A stretch of DNA of 32,576 nucleotides from Treponema sp. Its GTDB lineage: Bacteria; Spirochaetota; Spirochaetia; Treponematales; Breznakiellaceae. A program made the translations under genes and the position numbers. Below are positions 15,681 to 24,163 of the stretch, piece after piece; the stretch's first letter is position 1, and each line of letters begins with the position of its first letter. The stretch is from NCBI GenBank assembly GCA_031278715.1, contig JAITJW010000086.1, positions 1 to 32,576 on the forward strand. Reading direction: 5' to 3'. Below the pieces are notes generated by a model. The model searched no databases. It was not told the DNA's origin and worked only from the letters and a program-made list of their open reading frames with translations.

Positions 15681-15729
15681 GCCGTCCTCAAGATTGTTTG
15701 CACAATTTACGGCCAATATACATCGGCCC

Positions 15730-15794
15730 TGAAAATAGAGCTATTCCCAAAACTCGGTTAGTTTTGGGAATAGCTCCACAATACTGTATTTTCA
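15730..15794. repeat. Palindromic repeat copy C: 17-bp perfect stem with outer 8-bp arms
   Basis: GAGCTATTCCCAAAACT (15738-15754), loop CGGTT, AGTTTTGGGAATAGCTC (15760-15776) is a perfect 17-bp inverted repeat. Outer TGAAAATA (15730-15737) pairs with TATTTTCA (15787-15794). The loop is the reverse complement of copy D's, so this copy lies in the opposite orientation. It lies downstream of the heavy-metal-binding gene and just upstream of the aminotransferase gene. Confidence 0.9.
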
Positions 15795-15899
15795 GCCCCC
15801 ATCGCGCCTAACGGTCGCGTTCGGGGGCCTAAAGCCCCTCGGCCCCTGCACTGGCCGGCAGCCTTGCGGATTTTTTGCATAAGGGGGCGGCAAAACAAG
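15795..15899. other. GC-rich structured spacer with nested stem-loops
   Basis: GCCCCC-AT-CGCG, loop CCTAACGGT, CGCG-TT-CGGGGG (15795-15827) forms a nested stem, followed by GGGGCCTAAAGCCCC (15824-15838). It follows the heavy-metal-binding gene on the minus strand. It could be a terminator-like structure or part of a non-coding RNA; no uridine tract clearly marks a terminator and no gene is visible. Confidence 0.45.
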
Positions 15900-15914
15900 T
15901 GCAACAAACTGCTA
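15900..15914 (-). repeat. Stop-associated motif, copy 3 (two mismatches)
   Basis: TAGCAGTTTGTTGCA on the minus strand, starting at the TAG stop codon of the small heavy-metal-binding gene. It differs from the consensus at two positions (CC to TT). Confidence 0.65.
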
Positions 15915-16118
15915 GGCGATAACCTTGTAGCCCGCTTCTTCCACCGCCTTTTCCATGACGGCCAGGCCGACATTTTCGTCATGTTTTACATCAGCGCTGT
16001 TCTTTTTAAGACTTACCTTGGCGGATTTAACCCCCCCAATGCCTTCCAGCGCCTCCTTTACGTGCTGCACGCAGTGTTCGCAGGACATCCCTTCGATCTT
16101 CAATGTGGTTTTCATCAT
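15912..16118 (-). CDS. Heavy-metal-associated (HMA) domain protein, CopZ-like, 68 aa
   Basis: A single HMA domain with the metal-binding GMSCEHC motif (C13, C16) and the ferredoxin-like beta-alpha-beta-beta-alpha-beta pattern to VEEAGYKVIA at the end. Such free-standing domains act as cytoplasmic chaperones for Cu(I) or similar ions, handing them to P-type ATPases. The length is that of CopZ. Two adjacent ATG codons (16118, 16115) follow AGGAG; the second has the better spacing. No metal ATPase is in the window. It is divergent from the Fe-S aldo/keto reductase. Confidence 0.92.
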   Translation of the reverse strand: MMKTTLKIEGMSCEHCVQHVKEALEGIGGVKSAKVSLKKNSADVKHDENVGLAVMEKAVEEAGYKVIA

Positions 16119-16158
16119 GTTCTCCTATAGAAATTTCGGATCGTATTTTAACGCGGAT

Positions 16159-16164
16159 ATTATA
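16159..16164 (-). promoter_or_regulatory. Candidate -10 box (TATAAT) for the HMA gene
   Basis: A perfect TATAAT on the minus strand lies 41 nt upstream of the ATG, which would give a leader of about 34 nt containing the AGGAG. No good -35 was seen at the expected spacing. Confidence 0.35.
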
Positions 16165-16210
16165 CTCAATTACGGCGAATTTATGTATACTCAGAAACAG
16201 GAGGCTGCCG

Positions 16211-17401
16211 GTGCAGTACAGAATCGATTCGCGGTCGGGGAATAAACTTTCGATCCTGGGCCTGGGTTGTATGCGTTTTCCCCGGCTGCTGGGGGCCATT
16301 GACATGAAAAAGACTGAGGAGCTGGTTATGCGCTCCGTTGAAGGCGGGGTAAACTACTTCGATACCGCCTGGCTGTATCCCGGCAGCGAAGACGCCCTGG
16401 GCGGCATCCTGGACAAGTACCGGGTCAGGGAAAAGGTCTATATTGCCACCAAGCTCCCGGTGGTTATGCTCCGGGGCCGGGCAGATTTTGATAAATACTT
16501 CGATCAGGAACTGGCGCGCCTGCGTACCGGGTATATTGACTACTACCTTATGCACATGCTTACCGATACGGAACTCTGGAACAAACTGAAGTCCTGGGGT
16601 ATTGAGGAATGGATCGCCGAAAAAAAGAAAAGTGGACGGATCCGGCAGATTGGGTTTTCATACCACGGCAGCCGGGACGAATTTTTGAAACTGCTTGAAG
16701 ACTACGATTGGGAATTCTGTCAGATTCAGTACAACTACTCGGACGAAAATTTTCAGGCCGGGGTAACAGGGCTCCGCGCCGCGGCCAGGAACATGCCGGT
16801 CATGATCATGGAACCTCTGCTGGGGGGGAAGCTGGCGGGAGGACTTCCCCCGGGGGCGGAGCGGATATTCAGGGAGGCAAACCCCGCTTTGTCTCCTGCC
16901 GCCTGGGGCCTTAACTGGGTGTGGAACCAGAGTGAAGTAACCCTGCTCCTTTCCGGCATGGGCGAACTGTCCCAACTGGAGGAGAACCTGAAGCTGGCGG
17001 ACAGGGCAGGTCCGGGGATGCTGGGAGAGGCGGAGGCGAAGGTATACCGGCAGGTTCTTGAACTGCTTAACCGTTCCTACAGGATCCGCTGTACCGGCTG
17101 TAATTACTGTATGCCCTGCCCCCGCGGGGTGAACATCCCCGGCTGTTTTGCCGCCTACAACACCTCGTACGCAATCGGCTATGTGGCAGGGATGCAGCAG
17201 TTTATCACCAGTACCGCGCTGACCTCCGAGCGATCAAGCAGCCCAAGCCTCTGCGTCAAATGCGGCAAGTGCGAGACCCACTGCCCCCAGCATCTTGAGA
17301 TTATCAGATCTCTGGACGAGGTACGCAGACGGATGGAACCGTTTTGGATCCAGGGTATCGGCGCGGCCGCCCGTGCCTTTTTGGGGAAAAAGCGGCGCTA
17401 A
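16211..17401 (+). CDS. Aldo/keto reductase with C-terminal 4Fe-4S ferredoxin domain, 396 aa
   Basis: A fused oxidoreductase. The N-terminal aldo/keto barrel has the catalytic tetrad D51 and Y56 (YFDTAWLYPGSE), K81 (ATKLP) and H115 (YYLMHML). The C-terminal about 100 residues carry Cys clusters CTGCNYCMPCPRGVNI and CVKCGKCETHCPQHLEI, typical of the ferredoxin-like domain found in anaerobes. The start is GTG at 16211, with GGAGG exactly 6 nt upstream; an earlier ATG in the same frame would add 36 unlikely residues. The Fe-S clusters suggest electron exchange with ferredoxin during fermentation. Substrate unknown. Confidence 0.93.
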   Translation: MQYRIDSRSGNKLSILGLGCMRFPRLLGAIDMKKTEELVMRSVEGGVNYFDTAWLYPGSEDALGGILDKYRVREKVYIATKLPVVMLRGRADFDKYFDQELARLRTGYIDYYLMHMLTDTELWNKLKSWGIEEWIAEKKKSGRIRQIGFSYHGSRDEFLKLLEDYDWEFCQIQYNYSDENFQAGVTGLRAAARNMPVMIMEPLLGGKLAGGLPPGAERIFREANPALSPAAWGLNWVWNQSEVTLLLSGMGELSQLEENLKLADRAGPGMLGEAEAKVYRQVLELLNRSYRIRCTGCNYCMPCPRGVNIPGCFAAYNTSYAIGYVAGMQQFITSTALTSERSSSPSLCVKCGKCETHCPQHLEIIRSLDEVRRRMEPFWIQGIGAAARAFLGKKRR

Positions 17402-17845
17402 GGGCGCCTTGATCCGGGCGGGCCGTATCACCTTCACCGCCTAGTTACTCCCCATGCCGGGCGCACATCAGGCCCCCCCGGTGGCCCTCCTTAGCGGCGG
17501 GCATGGTATGGTCCCTCTGACAGGACCCCCGAAGACCCTTAACCCCTGTTTTAGGCATGCAGGAGGTATCTGCGAGACTGATTCATGACCGTTTTATGCC
17601 GATGCCACGATTGTTTTACATTCCACGTATCTCTCTCCTTGTGCTGACCAGGGAGCGCGGGGAAAACAGGGGAACTAGTTGTGGGGCGGGGTGTCGGGGG
17701 TAGAAAAGTCATGCCCCGCATGGGTTTTCTACCCCCGACAGGACCCCCCGAAACAGTTTAATCCCCATTTTCCCCACGCCGCCCGCGGAGGCGGACTCTA
17801 CAAGCGTTTCCCCCAGGCTTTTCCCCGCCCCTGGGTGTGTACGAT
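17402..17845. other. Repeat-rich intergenic region without a recognised gene
   Basis: No gene is visible over about 440 bp. Structures seen are an imperfect direct repeat (17519-17552 and 17737-17771, starting GACAGGACCCCC and ending TTTT); a perfect 16-bp inverted repeat TGTCGGGGGTAGAAAA / TTTTCTACCCCCGACA (17692-17707, 17725-17740) with a small inner stem ATGC-CCC-GCAT; and an outer imperfect inverted pair near 17656-17673 and 17763-17779. The pattern suggests a decayed or miniature repeat element. Confidence 0.6.
17692..17740. repeat. Perfect 16-bp inverted repeat with inner stem
   Basis: TGTCGGGGGTAGAAAA at 17692-17707 pairs perfectly with TTTTCTACCCCCGACA at 17725-17740. The 17-nt spacer holds ATGCCCCGCAT. 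It could be a terminator-like hairpin or the core of a miniature element. Confidence 0.8.
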
Positions 17846-17995
17846 TCAGTGAAGGGTCAAGTTTAGCCGCTTGCGGCGGGGTTGTTGATCTAATTGTTCA
17901 TTTTCATTGGTATCCTGATAGACCGAAACGGCGTATGTTCCTGCAGGTAAATTATTAAAAACTCCAACCATTAAATAGCCTTTTTCCAAAGCCAT
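17846..17995 (-). pseudogene. Relic of a DUF2141 family gene, truncated at both ends
   Basis: Reading 17995 to 17846 on the minus strand gives a 49-codon frame containing VFNNLPAGTYAVSVYQDTNE followed by NEQLDQ. This matches the core of DUF2141 (PF09912), normally F-x-LPxGxYAVxVxHDxNxNGxLD within a secreted protein of about 140 aa. The N-terminal half is missing: its place is taken by palindromic repeat copy D, in whose arm the only ATG lies. The C-terminal part ends in unrelated sequence at a small palindrome, GCCGCTTGCGGC (17866-17877). The segment is AT-richer than its neighbours. It is most likely a dead fragment. Confidence 0.65.
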
Positions 17996-18026
17996 TCCCA
18001 AAACTAACCGAGTTTTGGGAATAGCT
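17990..18026. repeat. Palindromic repeat copy D, 16-bp stem
   Basis: AGCCATTCCCAAAACT (17990-18005), loop AACCG, AGTTTTGGGAATAGCT (18011-18026), with one non-complementary position in the stem (G-T type when transcribed from one strand). It lies 8 nt beyond the stop codon of the last gene of the RND operon and interrupts the DUF2141 relic. Confidence 0.88.
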
Positions 18027-18034
18027 CTGTATGG

Positions 18035-21034
18035 TTAAAGTTTGGGCAAACAAAGATCATGGGGCCGGAGTTTTGGTCCTGTGTAGAGGGCGGGAAACAA
18101 AAAAAGTGAGGCAAGAAGGGAACCGGTTATCCCCCAGAGGATGCTCCGGGACAGGGCCGCGGAAAAACCCTCTCCCCCCAGCAGGGCCAGGGGTATGGCC
18201 CCGGCAATTCCGGTCAGGGATGTTGCCAGGATGGGGATTACTTTGTCCCGAATTTTGAAGCGGACCGCGGAAAAACGGGATTCCTCTATGAAAACACCGT
18301 TGTTGACGGAAAGCCCTGCAATTACCACCAGGGCCACCGCGTCTCCCATTTCCAGAGGGGCCCGGCCGAGGGCTTTAACCAGCAGGGGAAGGGCACAGGA
18401 TACGGGAATGATGGAACTGATCCGCAGCGCGCTTGTCCATTTTTCCGTCATCCCCAAAAGAACCAGGAAGATCCCCGCAAAACTCCCCATGAAGACAAGA
18501 AAGACCAAAAAATACCGGCTGTTCAGCAGTTCAAATTCACGGGAGAGGAGGAACCCTGAACCTGCTTCCCGTTCCCCCTCGTCCCGTTCTCCGTTGAGGC
18601 TGTTCCTTAACAGCTCTGCGGCCTCCCCGGCGCTTCCGGCAGCGATGTGGACCGTGAAGTAACTTACCCGCCTTCCATCCCGGCGGTAGATGGCGCCGGA
18701 GCCCGGTTCCTCGTTCAGGGAACCGGCGCTTTCCAGCCTGATGGGGCCTGAGGGGGAGGGCAGGACCAGGTTCCCGATCCGCTCCCGTCCGCCCTTTGCC
18801 AGGTCTTTTCCCATGACACGAATGTCCGTTTCCCAACTCCCCCGTAACCACTTCCCGGTTACCGGCCCGTAGAGGAACCAGTGCAGTGAGGAGCCCAGTT
18901 CCTGAATCGAGAGACCGGATCTGGCAAGGATCTCCCTGTCGGGCCTGAGTACGATAAGGGCCGCCGGTTCCTTGAAGTTCAGTACGGTCTGTACGACTCC
19001 CCCCAGCTTTTCCGTGATTGCCGCCCCCTCTTTTGCCAATTCCCGGGTACGATTGGCATCGGCGCTGATGGCGGTAACTTCCACCTCGTAAAGGCCGGAT
19101 CTGAAACCGGCCCCGGCATCGGGAACGTAGAGAAATCCTTCCCCGGCCAGGGGGGCCAGGGCGGAGATCGCTTCGGCCAGTTTCTCCCGTGAGATTATCC
19201 CTTCGTCAAAGCCTATTTCAAATTCCCCGGTCCCGTTCCGACATTCCAGTCCTACAAACTCAAGGCCCCCGATGTTCCGCAGGGCCCGGCCAAACGCTTC
19301 CAGGTTCCGGTGTACCGCGGCGTTGCTTATGCCGTTTTCAAATTCAACGGACGCGTAGAGCAGGGGGAGCCGGAATTCCAGGTTAAGGTTCTTGCCTGAA
19401 ATAAAAAAGAGAACAAAGGCCGCAAGGCAGAGGGAGACGTACAGGCCAAGGCTGATCCGGCGGCGGGACAGGGCGCAGGAACTTGAGAAGTAACCCAGTC
19501 GTATCCATGTTTCCCGGAGGCGGCGGAACAGGAGCGGCGTTTTCCGGCCCGATCTTCTCCCAGCCTCCGGCAGGCCGGACGGGTTCAGAAAACCTGGAAA
19601 AAAAACCAGCCCCAGGATGAGGGAACTGCTCACCATAGCTATAATCGCCAGGGCGGTACTCCTGATACCGGGGACAATGCCCTCCAAAAAACAGAGGGGG
19701 ACGATCACAAGGAGGGTGGTAAAGGTCGATGCAGTAATGCTTTTGGACAGGGAACTTACCCTGCCGTCCTTACAGGCGATGACGAGCAGTGGATCGATTA
19801 CCAGGCCCAGGGAGATGGATATACCCGAAAGCAGGTATTGATCGGCGCCGAAACCCAGGATTCGCAGTAAGGCCAGGGACCAGAGGACATTCACCGGAAG
19901 GAAGAGGGTGATAAGGAGGATCGTCCGCAGTTCCCTGAAAAAAAGGGGGATGATGATCATCACGGCGATAAGACTCTGGACAAGTGCGCCGGCCAGTCCG
20001 CGGATCATCGTTGCCGTTACTTCGCCTTCGTCCCGAAGTATCTGCCAGTCGAGGGTTCCCGCTGTTTCCGTGGTCCCGGGCAGCTTCGCGCTTTTAAGAA
20101 TTTCAGTACATTGCCCTGACAGGCTTGTAAGATTTGCCCCCGGAACAGCCATAACCGAAATTCCCACACATTCTTCCCCGTTCAGCGTGAATATTTCCCG
20201 CTGTTCACGGGGGGCAAAGCCGATATCCGCGAAGTACTCAAGGGTACTGATCTCCTCCCCCGCCTTGACGGGAAGTCCCTTGATCTCATCCAGGTTCTCG
20301 ATCCGGGTTTTGATGAGGAGGGGGATGTCGGCATCTTCCCCGTAGTACAGTCCTCCGGGGCTCAGCACGTTGGCGTCCTGTACAATGGCCCCCAGCGCCG
20401 CGGGATCAAGGCCGATCTGCGCGCCCCGTCCGGGATCAAATTCAATATGGACTTCGGTAGTTGAACCCCCGGTAACCGTTACTTCTCCGACACCCTCAAG
20501 GTTCTCCAGTTCTTTTCTGATGCTGTGTTCCAGGTAGCCCCGTACCTGGTTCAGATCCTCACCCTGTTCTACCTGGACGGCGGCGCTGAAAAAAGGACGC
20601 CGCCCGCCCGATGACTCGTAGATACGGGGCCTTTGTACCGCCGGGGGAAGTTCTCGGTACAGGGAGTCTACCGTGTCCCGCAGGGCCAGGTAGATTTTCT
20701 TTTTTTGCGAATTTTCTGTTGCCGCCAATCCGCCCAGACCCCTTGAGGATTCCCGGTTAAAGAACACCGTTGTTTCTGCCAGGGCGTATTCGCACACGGT
20801 CCGTATCTCTGCAATATTTCCCAGGGCGGAGATACGTTCTTCCAGAGGGGCGGCAACCAGCCTTTCCATTCCGGGGGCATCCATACCGAAGTACTCAAAG
20901 CGGATCCGGTACACGTAGTACGATTCAGGCTGGGATCGGATCATGCCGCCCTCGCGGATACAGAAAGCGCAGAGGACGTTGATGATAATAAAGATGAAGA
21001 CCCTGGGGCCTGGTCCCGGTTTTTCCGGCCTCAT
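18035..21034 (-). CDS. RND (AcrB-type) efflux permease, second copy, 999 aa
   Basis: Inner-membrane resistance-nodulation-division transporter. One N-terminal helix (about 11-26), a large periplasmic porter loop, helices 2-6 (about 345-500), a second periplasmic loop, and six C-terminal helices ending near FLFPALY give the 12-helix layout. TM4 reads GLVIDPLLVIACKD, with one Asp (D414) where AcrB has two. TM10 reads GLSVNNGVFIEE, with Asn-Asn where AcrB has Lys. I choose ATG 21034 (AGGGGG upstream, 4-nt ATGA overlap with the preceding pump gene) over 21097. It is probably the last gene of the operon. It is clearly diverged from its neighbour, suggesting a heterotrimeric pump. Cargo unknown. 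Confidence 0.88.
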   Translation of the reverse strand: MRPEKPGPGPRVFIFIIINVLCAFCIREGGMIRSQPESYYVYRIRFEYFGMDAPGMERLVAAPLEERISALGNIAEIRTVCEYALAETTVFFNRESSRGLGGLAATENSQKKKIYLALRDTVDSLYRELPPAVQRPRIYESSGGRRPFFSAAVQVEQGEDLNQVRGYLEHSIRKELENLEGVGEVTVTGGSTTEVHIEFDPGRGAQIGLDPAALGAIVQDANVLSPGGLYYGEDADIPLLIKTRIENLDEIKGLPVKAGEEISTLEYFADIGFAPREQREIFTLNGEECVGISVMAVPGANLTSLSGQCTEILKSAKLPGTTETAGTLDWQILRDEGEVTATMIRGLAGALVQSLIAVMIIIPLFFRELRTILLITLFLPVNVLWSLALLRILGFGADQYLLSGISISLGLVIDPLLVIACKDGRVSSLSKSITASTFTTLLVIVPLCFLEGIVPGIRSTALAIIAMVSSSLILGLVFFPGFLNPSGLPEAGRRSGRKTPLLFRRLRETWIRLGYFSSSCALSRRRISLGLYVSLCLAAFVLFFISGKNLNLEFRLPLLYASVEFENGISNAAVHRNLEAFGRALRNIGGLEFVGLECRNGTGEFEIGFDEGIISREKLAEAISALAPLAGEGFLYVPDAGAGFRSGLYEVEVTAISADANRTRELAKEGAAITEKLGGVVQTVLNFKEPAALIVLRPDREILARSGLSIQELGSSLHWFLYGPVTGKWLRGSWETDIRVMGKDLAKGGRERIGNLVLPSPSGPIRLESAGSLNEEPGSGAIYRRDGRRVSYFTVHIAAGSAGEAAELLRNSLNGERDEGEREAGSGFLLSREFELLNSRYFLVFLVFMGSFAGIFLVLLGMTEKWTSALRISSIIPVSCALPLLVKALGRAPLEMGDAVALVVIAGLSVNNGVFIEESRFSAVRFKIRDKVIPILATSLTGIAGAIPLALLGGEGFSAALSRSILWGITGSLLASLFLFPALYTGPKLRPHDLCLPKL

Positions 21035-24000
21035 GGGGAGCCCCCTGTTCCATCGACGGCGGATTTCCCGCTGCCGGCGGGAAATCTGCCGATGCACAGG
21101 GGAAAAACCGGCAGTACCAGCGCCAGTGAAAATAAAAGGCCCCCAATCAGGGCGATGGACAGTGAAACCTGGGAATTGACTCCCAGCGGATCAAACGCAA
21201 AGGGGATCAGGGCCGCGATAGTCGTAATGTTGGTGATCATGATGGCCCGCAGTTTTTTTACGCAGTTTTCGATGATTCCTGCCACATGCCGCCCGCGGGC
21301 AATGCCCTGGACATTGCTTTGAGTAATATCATTACGGCCCGGGCCAAGGCAGGATTCGTAGAGAAGAATAGAGTTGTTGATCGAGATACCGAAGAGGATC
21401 ACTAAGGCGATCATGCTGTTGATGTCCGGCTTAACCGAACTGACAAGCAGGAGGAAAAAGGCCCCGGCAAACGAGGGGGGGATGGCAAGGAGGAGGATCA
21501 GGGGAATCAGGAACGACTCGAACTGCGCGCCCATTGAGAGGTACAAGAGGCAGAGAGTAATGATCAGAAGCAGGAAGGAGAGGCGGATCATCTCCCCGGT
21601 TTCTTCCCCTCTGGGAGAAACGAGGGCGAATTCCTCTTGAAGTTCCCCGGGCAGGGGGAAATTGAAGATTTTGGCGTCACGGCGGTTGTAACGGTACAGT
21701 ACGGTTTCCCTCTCCTCCTCCCCCATGCTGCCCAGGAGCCGTAGGGGAATCGAACCGCTTTCCAGACTTATCATGGTATCCCCGATATTTTCCGGGGATC
21801 GAAGGTCTTCTTTCCGCAGTCTGATGACCAGGGGGATCTCCTTTCCCCCTTCGTAGTAAGTCTCACGGATCCCCTCAAGAACGTCCCTGGTGGTCCGGGC
21901 AAGGAACTGGGCGCTCAGGGAAAAACGGGCCAGGGCCAGACGGTCGGGGATAAGCGCGGGGCTGGTTTGGATAACGCGGGGCAGGTAGTCCTGCGCGACC
22001 TCTTGTCCACCCCGATCCTCCAGGGCCCTCAGTACCGCCTCCGCTTTGGCCCTGGCTTCTTCGGGGTCATCGGAACGGACGAGTATCTCCGTCCCCCCGC
22101 CCTCAAGAACCGTACTCAGGAGGTCCCGGCCCCGTAAAAACACCGGTTCGTAGGGAGTTCCGCGGAAGTGTTCCATGATGGAGATCCGCGCTTCCTCCGC
22201 CTTTCCCCGCAGCCGGCCGGTGAATACAATTTTTTCGGCAATTTCACCCGGATCGGCCAGCCGGGAGAGATCCTCACTGTCCAGTCCGCCGCTGATCTCC
22301 AGCGCCTTTATTTCTCCGATAGCTTCAAGACCCCGGCCAAGTTCCAGGGCGGTACGGCGCATTTTTTCCAGGGAGGTACCGGGGGCAAAGCTCAGTTCCC
22401 AGGAAAGGGAAGGGGAGGACAGTTCCGGCAGCAGCGTGAATTCGGACAGGCCCAGGGACAGGGCTCCAAGGGCAAGGCAGGCCCCCAGGGGGATAAGACT
22501 GTAACGGGGTTTTCTGAACAGAAAGCGGAGGATGCCCCGGTAGCGTTTTTCAAGGGCCGTGTTCAGGCGGGCTGCCGCTCCCCCCGCTTCCCCCGCTGCT
22601 TCCGCGCGGAGCGCCGGTTTTAAGAGACTTACCAGGGCCGGGATGTAGGTAAAGGAGAGGATACAGGAAAACGAAATTGATGAGATCACCGCAAGGGCCA
22701 TATCGCCAAAGAGTTCCCCCAGGAGTCCGGGAATAAAAAACACGGGGATAAAGACAATGACCGTACTTAACGCAGATGCTCCGGAGGACAGGGCCACGGC
22801 GCTTACCCCCCGGATCACCGGTTCAGGCCAGTAATTACCGTTTCCTCCGTCGCAAACGCCGGTTTTCAGGCTGCGCCTCATCTCCGCGTCGATCTGTTCA
22901 ATGGCCACCGTGCCGGCGTCGATTACCATGCCGATACCGATGGCAAGCCCCGAAAGGGACATGAGGTTGAGGGATCTCCCCGTTATTCCCAGGCTTAGTA
23001 CCGAAAACAGGGCGGAAAGGGGGATAATACCGGTAATAACAAGGGAGAGCTTTACCGATTTTAGGAAGAAGAACACTACCAGGGCGGCGGCGAGAATCGC
23101 CGCCAGCGCGGAGAAGAGCAGGGACCGCAGGGATTCTACGATTTGTTCCGACATATCCCCGGCGATTTCAAAACGGTAGCCGCTGTACAGGGATTGAAGC
23201 GTTACGATCTCTTTGCGTACGCTGAGGGAGAGGGGAAGGGGCGCGGCGTCCTGCCGCTTTTGTATCCCGATGCGAATACAGTCCGTGATCCGCGGGATCC
23301 CCGCCTCCGCAGAGCGGTAGAGGAAAAAGGTGTCCTGCCGCCCGGTCCCCCGGGAAACTTCCGCGATATCCCCCACCCGCAGCAGCCCCCCCTGATCCCA
23401 GGCAAGGGGGGTCTGCCTGATCTCTTCCAAACTCCGGTACAGCCCTGACGTTTTTACGGTGTACTCGCTGTCCCCCTCCGTGATGGTTCCGCCGGGGTAC
23501 TCAAAGTTGGCGGCGGCGATGATCTGCGCGGCTGCGGAAAGACTTAGATTCCGGGATTCAAGCCCCTGTTTTTGAAAATTGACCTGTATTTCCTCCTCCT
23601 CTCCCCCCAAGACCGTAACCAGTGCCGCGCCGTTGAGCCGCTGCAGCCTGGGTTTAATATCGGTCTCTGCGACATGCCGGGCGTTTCGCAGGTCCGCGTC
23701 CAGGGGGACAAGGATGATCGTAATGGTATCATCCCCGCTCCCGCTTCCCCGGCTTACCTTTGGCTTGGAACACAGAGAGGGGAGCCCTTCGTACACAATG
23801 TCGATAATCTCCCGGCACTCCGCCAGGGCAAGGTCCGTGCCGGTTCCCCAGTGGAGTTCGATCCGCAGCAGGGAGAGTCCCTCCCGGCTTACCGAGGAAA
23901 GGGATTTAAGACCACCCAGACTGGCAAAGGCGTCTTCCAGGGGGATCGTTACCATGCTCCGCATCTCCTCCGCACTGACGGAGGGGTATTCGGTACTTAC

Positions 24001-24144
24001 GATAAGGATCCGTTCCTCCATAAGGGGCAGAAAATCCAGGGGGATGACAAACGCGCTTGCCAGCCCCAAAAGGGCTAGACCTGCCAGGGCGGAAAGTATT
24101 GAAAGGGGATGGCGGGCGGAAAAAGCGATGAGGTTTTTAATCAT
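21031..24144 (-). CDS. RND (AcrB-type) efflux permease, first copy, 1037 aa
   Basis: Full-length RND transporter in the inner membrane. TM1 is at about 13-34, followed by a porter loop with typical YPSVSAEEMRSMVTIPLEDAF (about 53-73). TM4 reads GIGMVIDAGTVAIEQ, with a single Asp (D409), as in heavy-metal-type and some orphan RND pumps. TM10 reads ILFGISINNSILLYES. The ATG at 24144 has GGATAAGGG upstream. It is the better conserved of two pump genes that overlap by 4 nt. With the adaptor and TolC-like channel further upstream it should form a tripartite export machine. The two Ig-like lipoproteins between adaptor and pump are unusual. Substrate unknown. Confidence 0.92.
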   Translation of the reverse strand: MIKNLIAFSARHPLSILSALAGLALLGLASAFVIPLDFLPLMEERILIVSTEYPSVSAEEMRSMVTIPLEDAFASLGGLKSLSSVSREGLSLLRIELHWGTGTDLALAECREIIDIVYEGLPSLCSKPKVSRGSGSGDDTITIILVPLDADLRNARHVAETDIKPRLQRLNGAALVTVLGGEEEEIQVNFQKQGLESRNLSLSAAAQIIAAANFEYPGGTITEGDSEYTVKTSGLYRSLEEIRQTPLAWDQGGLLRVGDIAEVSRGTGRQDTFFLYRSAEAGIPRITDCIRIGIQKRQDAAPLPLSLSVRKEIVTLQSLYSGYRFEIAGDMSEQIVESLRSLLFSALAAILAAALVVFFFLKSVKLSLVITGIIPLSALFSVLSLGITGRSLNLMSLSGLAIGIGMVIDAGTVAIEQIDAEMRRSLKTGVCDGGNGNYWPEPVIRGVSAVALSSGASALSTVIVFIPVFFIPGLLGELFGDMALAVISSISFSCILSFTYIPALVSLLKPALRAEAAGEAGGAAARLNTALEKRYRGILRFLFRKPRYSLIPLGACLALGALSLGLSEFTLLPELSSPSLSWELSFAPGTSLEKMRRTALELGRGLEAIGEIKALEISGGLDSEDLSRLADPGEIAEKIVFTGRLRGKAEEARISIMEHFRGTPYEPVFLRGRDLLSTVLEGGGTEILVRSDDPEEARAKAEAVLRALEDRGGQEVAQDYLPRVIQTSPALIPDRLALARFSLSAQFLARTTRDVLEGIRETYYEGGKEIPLVIRLRKEDLRSPENIGDTMISLESGSIPLRLLGSMGEEERETVLYRYNRRDAKIFNFPLPGELQEEFALVSPRGEETGEMIRLSFLLLIITLCLLYLSMGAQFESFLIPLILLLAIPPSFAGAFFLLLVSSVKPDINSMIALVILFGISINNSILLYESCLGPGRNDITQSNVQGIARGRHVAGIIENCVKKLRAIMITNITTIAALIPFAFDPLGVNSQVSLSIALIGGLLFSLALVLPVFPLCIGRFPAGSGKSAVDGTGGSP

Positions 24145-24163
24145 GGCAAACCCTTATCCGGCA

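Noticed and set aside
17990-18026. Intrinsic terminator of the RND operon
   Set aside because: The position fits, but the hairpin is followed by TTTGG rather than a T-run, so I list it as a repeat and leave termination as an open possibility.
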